A stretch of 9,197 bases of DNA from an uncultured Lachnospiraceae bacterium (lineage in GTDB: Bacteria > Bacillota > Clostridia > Lachnospirales > Lachnospiraceae). Below the pieces are notes generated by a model that searched no databases, was not told where the DNA came from, and saw nothing but the letters and a program-made list of their open reading frames with translations. The translations under genes and the position numbers were made by a program. The first letter of the stretch is position 1, and the number at the start of each line of letters is the position of its first letter. Shown here piece after piece: positions 7,661 through 9,197 of the stretch. The stretch is from positions 1 to 9,197 of the forward strand of contig CAJTZH010000094.1 in NCBI GenBank assembly GCA_910584325.1, read 5' to 3'.

Positions 7661-8110
7661 CTACTTACCTACCTCAAGTCCCTTGGCAAGCATTGCCTTC
7701 GTCGCATTAAATGACGTGATATTCGCTTCGTAGGAACGCGTCGCATCAATTAAATTCGTCATCTCTGTTATCGGATTAACATTCGGATAGGTAACATAAC
7801 CATTCTCGTCTGCATCAGGATGAGACGGGTCATAAGTCTTCTTCATCGCCGTCTTTGTATCCTCCACAACACGGGTTATCTTAACACCATGCCCTGCAAT
7901 ATTCCTTGTTGCCGCGGTAAGTACATTACTAAAAGACGCCAGCCTGCTGTTTGACTTTTCCGCAAATACCACGGTCTTTCGTCTGTAAGGCGTTCCGTCC
8001 TCCGTTCTTGTAGTATCAACATTCGCAATATTCTGTGAAATGACATTCATACGAAACTGCTGCGCCGTCATTCCAGAAGCGCTCGTGTTCAAAGCTGTAA
8101 AAATCGACAT
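7661..8110 (-). CDS. flgC: FlgC, flagellar proximal rod protein
   Basis: FlgC is the second proximal rod subunit and is exported by the flagellar type III system. The 149-residue length is typical. The N-terminal rod motif ISQNIANVDTTRTEDGTPYRRK spans residues 24-45. The conserved C-terminal block GYVTYPNVNPITEMTNLIDA (about 104-123) and the following RSYEANITSFNATKAMLAKGLEVGK are diagnostic of FlgC rather than FlgG or FlgF. GAAAGGAAG (8126-8118) lies seven bases before the ATG. The gene is 40 bases from fliE; that gap contains the repeated AGATAAG and the fliE ribosome binding site and no terminator. Confidence 0.97.
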   Translation of the reverse strand: MSIFTALNTSASGMTAQQFRMNVISQNIANVDTTRTEDGTPYRRKTVVFAEKSNSRLASFSNVLTAATRNIAGHGVKITRVVEDTKTAMKKTYDPSHPDADENGYVTYPNVNPITEMTNLIDATRSYEANITSFNATKAMLAKGLEVGK

Positions 8111-8140
8111 ATGTAATCTTCCTTTCCGTTATTCAGAGTC

Positions 8141-8536
8141 TTAGGTCAAAACAGACTTAATACGAGAGAACTCATGGGTCATACTGTCAATCAGCGTATT
8201 GTACTGAATCTGATTCGCCGCAAGTTCGGCCTGCTCTACTGACTGGTCTACATTATTCTCGTCAAGGCGGTAGGATAAATCCGAATTATCCGCATAAATC
8301 ATCATGCGCGCCTCGCTTAAATCCATATTCCGTATCTTTTTTGTGAGAGAATCACGCTCACTTCCTGCACTCTCAATCGCTCTGTTTAAATGCACTTCAA
8401 ACTCCAGGTCTTTTCGCTTATAACCCGGCGTATCGTCGTTGGAAATATTATTGGAGAGCAGTTCGTTACGAAGCATCTTCGCGTCCGCAGCTGTGTTCAG
8501 CACGTCAATATAATCAAATGCACCTGAACCAAACAT
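8141..8536 (-). CDS. flgB: FlgB, flagellar proximal rod protein
   Basis: FlgB is exported by the flagellar type III apparatus and forms part of the proximal rod joining the MS ring to the drive shaft. The protein is 131 residues, normal for the family. Its N-terminus, after MFGSGAFDYIDVLNTAADAK, carries the rod/hook signature LLSNNISNDDTPGYKRKDLEF (residues about 26-46). The C-terminal helix (about 97-131) contains the heptad-like VEQAELAANQIQYNTLIDSM that packs with other axial proteins. There is no cleavable signal peptide, as expected for type III export. It is the first gene of the flagellar transcript and lies 30 bases before flgC. The start at 8536 is chosen over 8563 because AGAAGGAG sits at ideal spacing and the protein then begins as family members do. 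Confidence 0.97.
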   Translation of the reverse strand: MFGSGAFDYIDVLNTAADAKMLRNELLSNNISNDDTPGYKRKDLEFEVHLNRAIESAGSERDSLTKKIRNMDLSEARMMIYADNSDLSYRLDENNVDQSVEQAELAANQIQYNTLIDSMTHEFSRIKSVLT

Positions 8537-8546
8537 AAAAAAAATC

Positions 8547-8555
8547 ACTCCTTCT
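8547..8555 (-). promoter_or_regulatory. flgB ribosome binding site (decides the start)
   Basis: AGAAGGAGT lies 10 bases before the ATG at 8536. The longer frame opening at 8563 lacks such a site and would add nine residues (MQTEGVIFF) that overlap this element. Confidence 0.85.
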
Positions 8556-8558
8556 GTC

Positions 8559-8603
8559 TGCACGTCAGATAGAAATTACACTATACTTTCTATCGCACCT
8601 GCA
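8559..8603 (-). other. Stem-loop in the flgB mRNA leader
   Basis: In the transcript GATAGAAA (8594-8587) pairs perfectly with TTTCTATC (8575-8568) around an 11-base loop. Below it TGCA (8603-8600) pairs with TGCA (8562-8559), across a 5x5 internal loop that itself allows a G-C and a U-A pair. The structure ends three bases before the flgB Shine-Dalgarno. It could stabilise the message or tune flgB translation. It matches no riboswitch family known to me, and no T-tract follows it, so it is not a terminator. Confidence 0.45.
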
Positions 8604-8633
8604 ATATTTTTCTACACAAAATCCCTTATATAC

Positions 8634-8661
8634 ATTATACGAATTGTGACCAAAAAAACAA
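8634..8661 (-). promoter_or_regulatory. Probable sigma-A promoter of the flagellar operon
   Basis: On the minus strand a perfect TATAAT lies at 8639-8634. Sixteen bases upstream is TTGTTT (8661-8656), which matches TTGACA only in TTG, so the -35 box is weak and an activator or the A/T tracts may help. The expected start of transcription is near 8627, giving a leader of about 90 bases before flgB. No good sigma-D (TAAA-N15-GCCGATAA) promoter was seen here. A sigma-A promoter before flgB matches the B. subtilis fla/che operon. Confidence 0.65.
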
Positions 8662-8687
8662 GTTTTTTTTTGTGACAATCTCTGTCA
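8644..8687. repeat. Repeat cluster upstream of and overlapping the flgB promoter
   Basis: TTGTGAC occurs twice on the plus strand, at 8644-8650 and 8670-8676 (GTCACAA on the coding strand), 26 bases apart. Between them lies an A-tract/T-tract inverted repeat (8651-8672). The distal copy overlaps a second dyad, TGACA-N5-TGTCA, at 8673-8687. The proximal copy falls in the spacer between the proposed -35 and -10 boxes, a usual position for a repressor site. No known regulator consensus was recognised, so an operator role is inference from position only. Confidence 0.45.
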
Positions 8688-8690
8688 AAA

Positions 8691-8743
8691 CAAAAAAGTA
8701 ATCAACCAGCCGATGCGTGAATCCCCACCGATTGGTTGATTTT
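8691..8743 (-). terminator. Rho-independent terminator of codY
   Basis: Read on the minus strand, AATCAACCA (8741-8733) pairs perfectly with TGGTTGATT (8708-8700), a 9-bp stem. Inside it CGGTG can pair with CATCG across a 2x2 internal loop, leaving a 10-base loop. The stem is followed after two bases by six T residues (8697-8692). The hairpin sits 26 bases past the codY stop and upstream of the flagellar promoter, so it separates the two transcripts. It could be leaky, as the stem is not very GC-rich. Confidence 0.8.
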
Positions 8744-8747
8744 AAGC

Positions 8748-8762
8748 TTTTTCCAGGAAAAT
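8748..8762. promoter_or_regulatory. CodY-box-like dyad just after codY
   Basis: TTTTCC-A-GGAAAA is a perfect 13-base inverted repeat (8749-8761) lying 8 bases beyond the codY stop codon. The published CodY consensus is AATTTTCWGAAAATT. The 15-base window 8748-8762 matches it at 10 positions, with one extra C/G pair separating the half-sites. It could be a weak CodY site, or simply an AT-rich dyad preceding the terminator. No function is shown by the sequence. Confidence 0.25.
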
Positions 8763-8769
8763 TTTTCTT

Positions 8770-9197
8770 TTACTGATTCTGGGAAATTTTTTTCAGTTCG
8801 TCAAATACGACGTCATTTAACACTTTAATATAAGTTCCTTTCATACCGGATGAACGGGACTCAATAACACCCGCGCTCTCAAACTTGCGCAGTGCGTTGA
8901 CAATTACAGAACGCGTAATTCCCACCTTATCCGCAATCCTGCTGGCAACAAGGATTCCTTCACTGCCTTCCAGCTCGGAAAATATATGCATTATTGCCTC
9001 CAATTCCGAGAAAGAAAGCGTACTGATTGCAGATTTAACAATATGCACCTTGCGGTCTTCTTCCGCACTCTCTTCGTTCACGGAACGCATCATCTCCAGT
9101 CCAACCACCGTTGTTCCATATTCGCAGAGAATGATATCGTCTATCTCATAACTTTCATCTGCTTTATACATAAACAACGTCCCGAGACGCTCCCCCG
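8770..9197 (-). CDS. codY: CodY, GTP/branched-chain amino acid-responsive global transcription repressor (C-terminal part; 5' end beyond the window)
   Basis: CodY represses stationary-phase, nutrient-uptake and motility genes in Bacillota when GTP and branched-chain amino acids are plentiful. About 141 residues are visible of a usual length near 260. The frame is open to the window edge and begins with a GERLGTL stretch followed by DDIILCEYGTTVVGLEMMR, typical of the CodY linker region, so the TTG at 9177 is not a real start. The winged helix-turn-helix is intact: ASRIADKVGITRSVIVNALR is the hallmark CodY recognition-helix region, followed by KFESAGVIESRS and GMKGTYIKVLN. The GAF ligand-binding domain lies outside the window. 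The gene ends in TAA and is followed by a terminator, so it probably belongs to a separate transcript from the flagellar genes. A codY-flgB junction is also known in Bacillus subtilis, where CodY represses the fla/che promoter. Confidence 0.97.
   Translation of the reverse strand, partial: GERLGTLFMYKADESYEIDDIILCEYGTTVVGLEMMRSVNEESAEEDRKVHIVKSAISTLSFSELEAIMHIFSELEGSEGILVASRIADKVGITRSVIVNALRKFESAGVIESRSSGMKGTYIKVLNDVVFDELKKISQNQ

Noticed and set aside
8537..8563. Nine-residue N-terminal extension of FlgB
   Set aside because: It overlaps the strong Shine-Dalgarno at 8547-8555 and is not seen in typical FlgB proteins.
8584..8612. Possible sigma-D (flagellar) promoter with CGATA core
   Set aside because: Only CGATA fits the -10 part, and no TAAA lies at the required distance upstream. 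The CGATA is better explained as part of the leader stem.
8651..8672. A-tract/T-tract inverted repeat as a second terminator
   Set aside because: The stem is almost purely A-T with a two-base loop and would be weak. The GC-containing hairpin at 8700-8741 with its own T-tract is a better terminator.
8660..8688. Consensus TTGACA (8688-8683) as a -35 box
   Set aside because: At 17 bases spacing the -10 position reads AAACTT, which is not acceptable. The hexamer is instead part of a dyad.
1..9197. CRISPR, tRNA/rRNA, insertion sequence, prophage or defence system
   Set aside because: No repeat-spacer array, RNA gene, transposase or attachment-site signature was seen on either strand. Codon use and gene order look uniform across the window.

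Overview
This window is one end of a flagellar (fla/che-type) operon from a motile Gram-positive bacterium of the Clostridia, most likely a Lachnospiraceae member (Roseburia, Agathobacter or Butyrivibrio-like). The basis is the Firmicutes-specific regulator CodY next to flgB, the Bacillota gene order flgB-flgC-fliE-fliF-fliG-fliH-fliI-fliJ-ylxF-fliK, strong Shine-Dalgarno sites, and use of TTG/GTG starts. The genus is inferred from protein flavour and gene order; no search was run. All genes lie on the minus strand, so transcription runs from high to low coordinates.

Region by region in the direction of transcription: (1) 9197-8770, the C-terminal half of codY, cut by the window edge. (2) 8769-8537, the only real intergenic region (233 bp). 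It holds a CodY-box-like dyad, a rho-independent terminator for codY, a set of short repeats, a probable sigma-A promoter and a leader hairpin. (3) 8536-7285, flgB, flgC and fliE: proximal rod proteins and the MS-ring/rod adaptor. (4) 7262-4626, fliF (MS ring) and fliG (rotor/switch). (5) 4633-1963, fliH, fliI and fliJ: the ATPase complex of the flagellar type III export apparatus. (6) 1963-1202, a YlxF/MotE-like membrane protein with an MgtE-N-like domain. (7) 1159-1, fliK, the hook-length ruler and export switch, cut by the window edge inside its C-terminal domain.

The genes follow assembly order. FliF and FliG build the base, FliH/I/J energise and feed export, FliE, FlgB and FlgC form the first exported axial parts, and FliK later sets hook length. 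Gaps between flagellar genes are -8 to 42 bp, with no internal terminator or convincing internal promoter, so they very likely form one transcript from the promoter near 8634-8661. Three start sites were revised from Shine-Dalgarno placement: flgB (8536), fliH (TTG at 4633) and fliI (TTG at 3752).

I found no undescribed system. The window is a well-known core locus. The points most worth a second look are the structured extra domain in FliK, the large extracytoplasmic part of the YlxF-like protein, the repeat-rich promoter and structured leader before flgB, and the run of non-ATG starts in the export-ATPase genes, including a fliH ribosome binding site encoded by the glycine tail of FliG.
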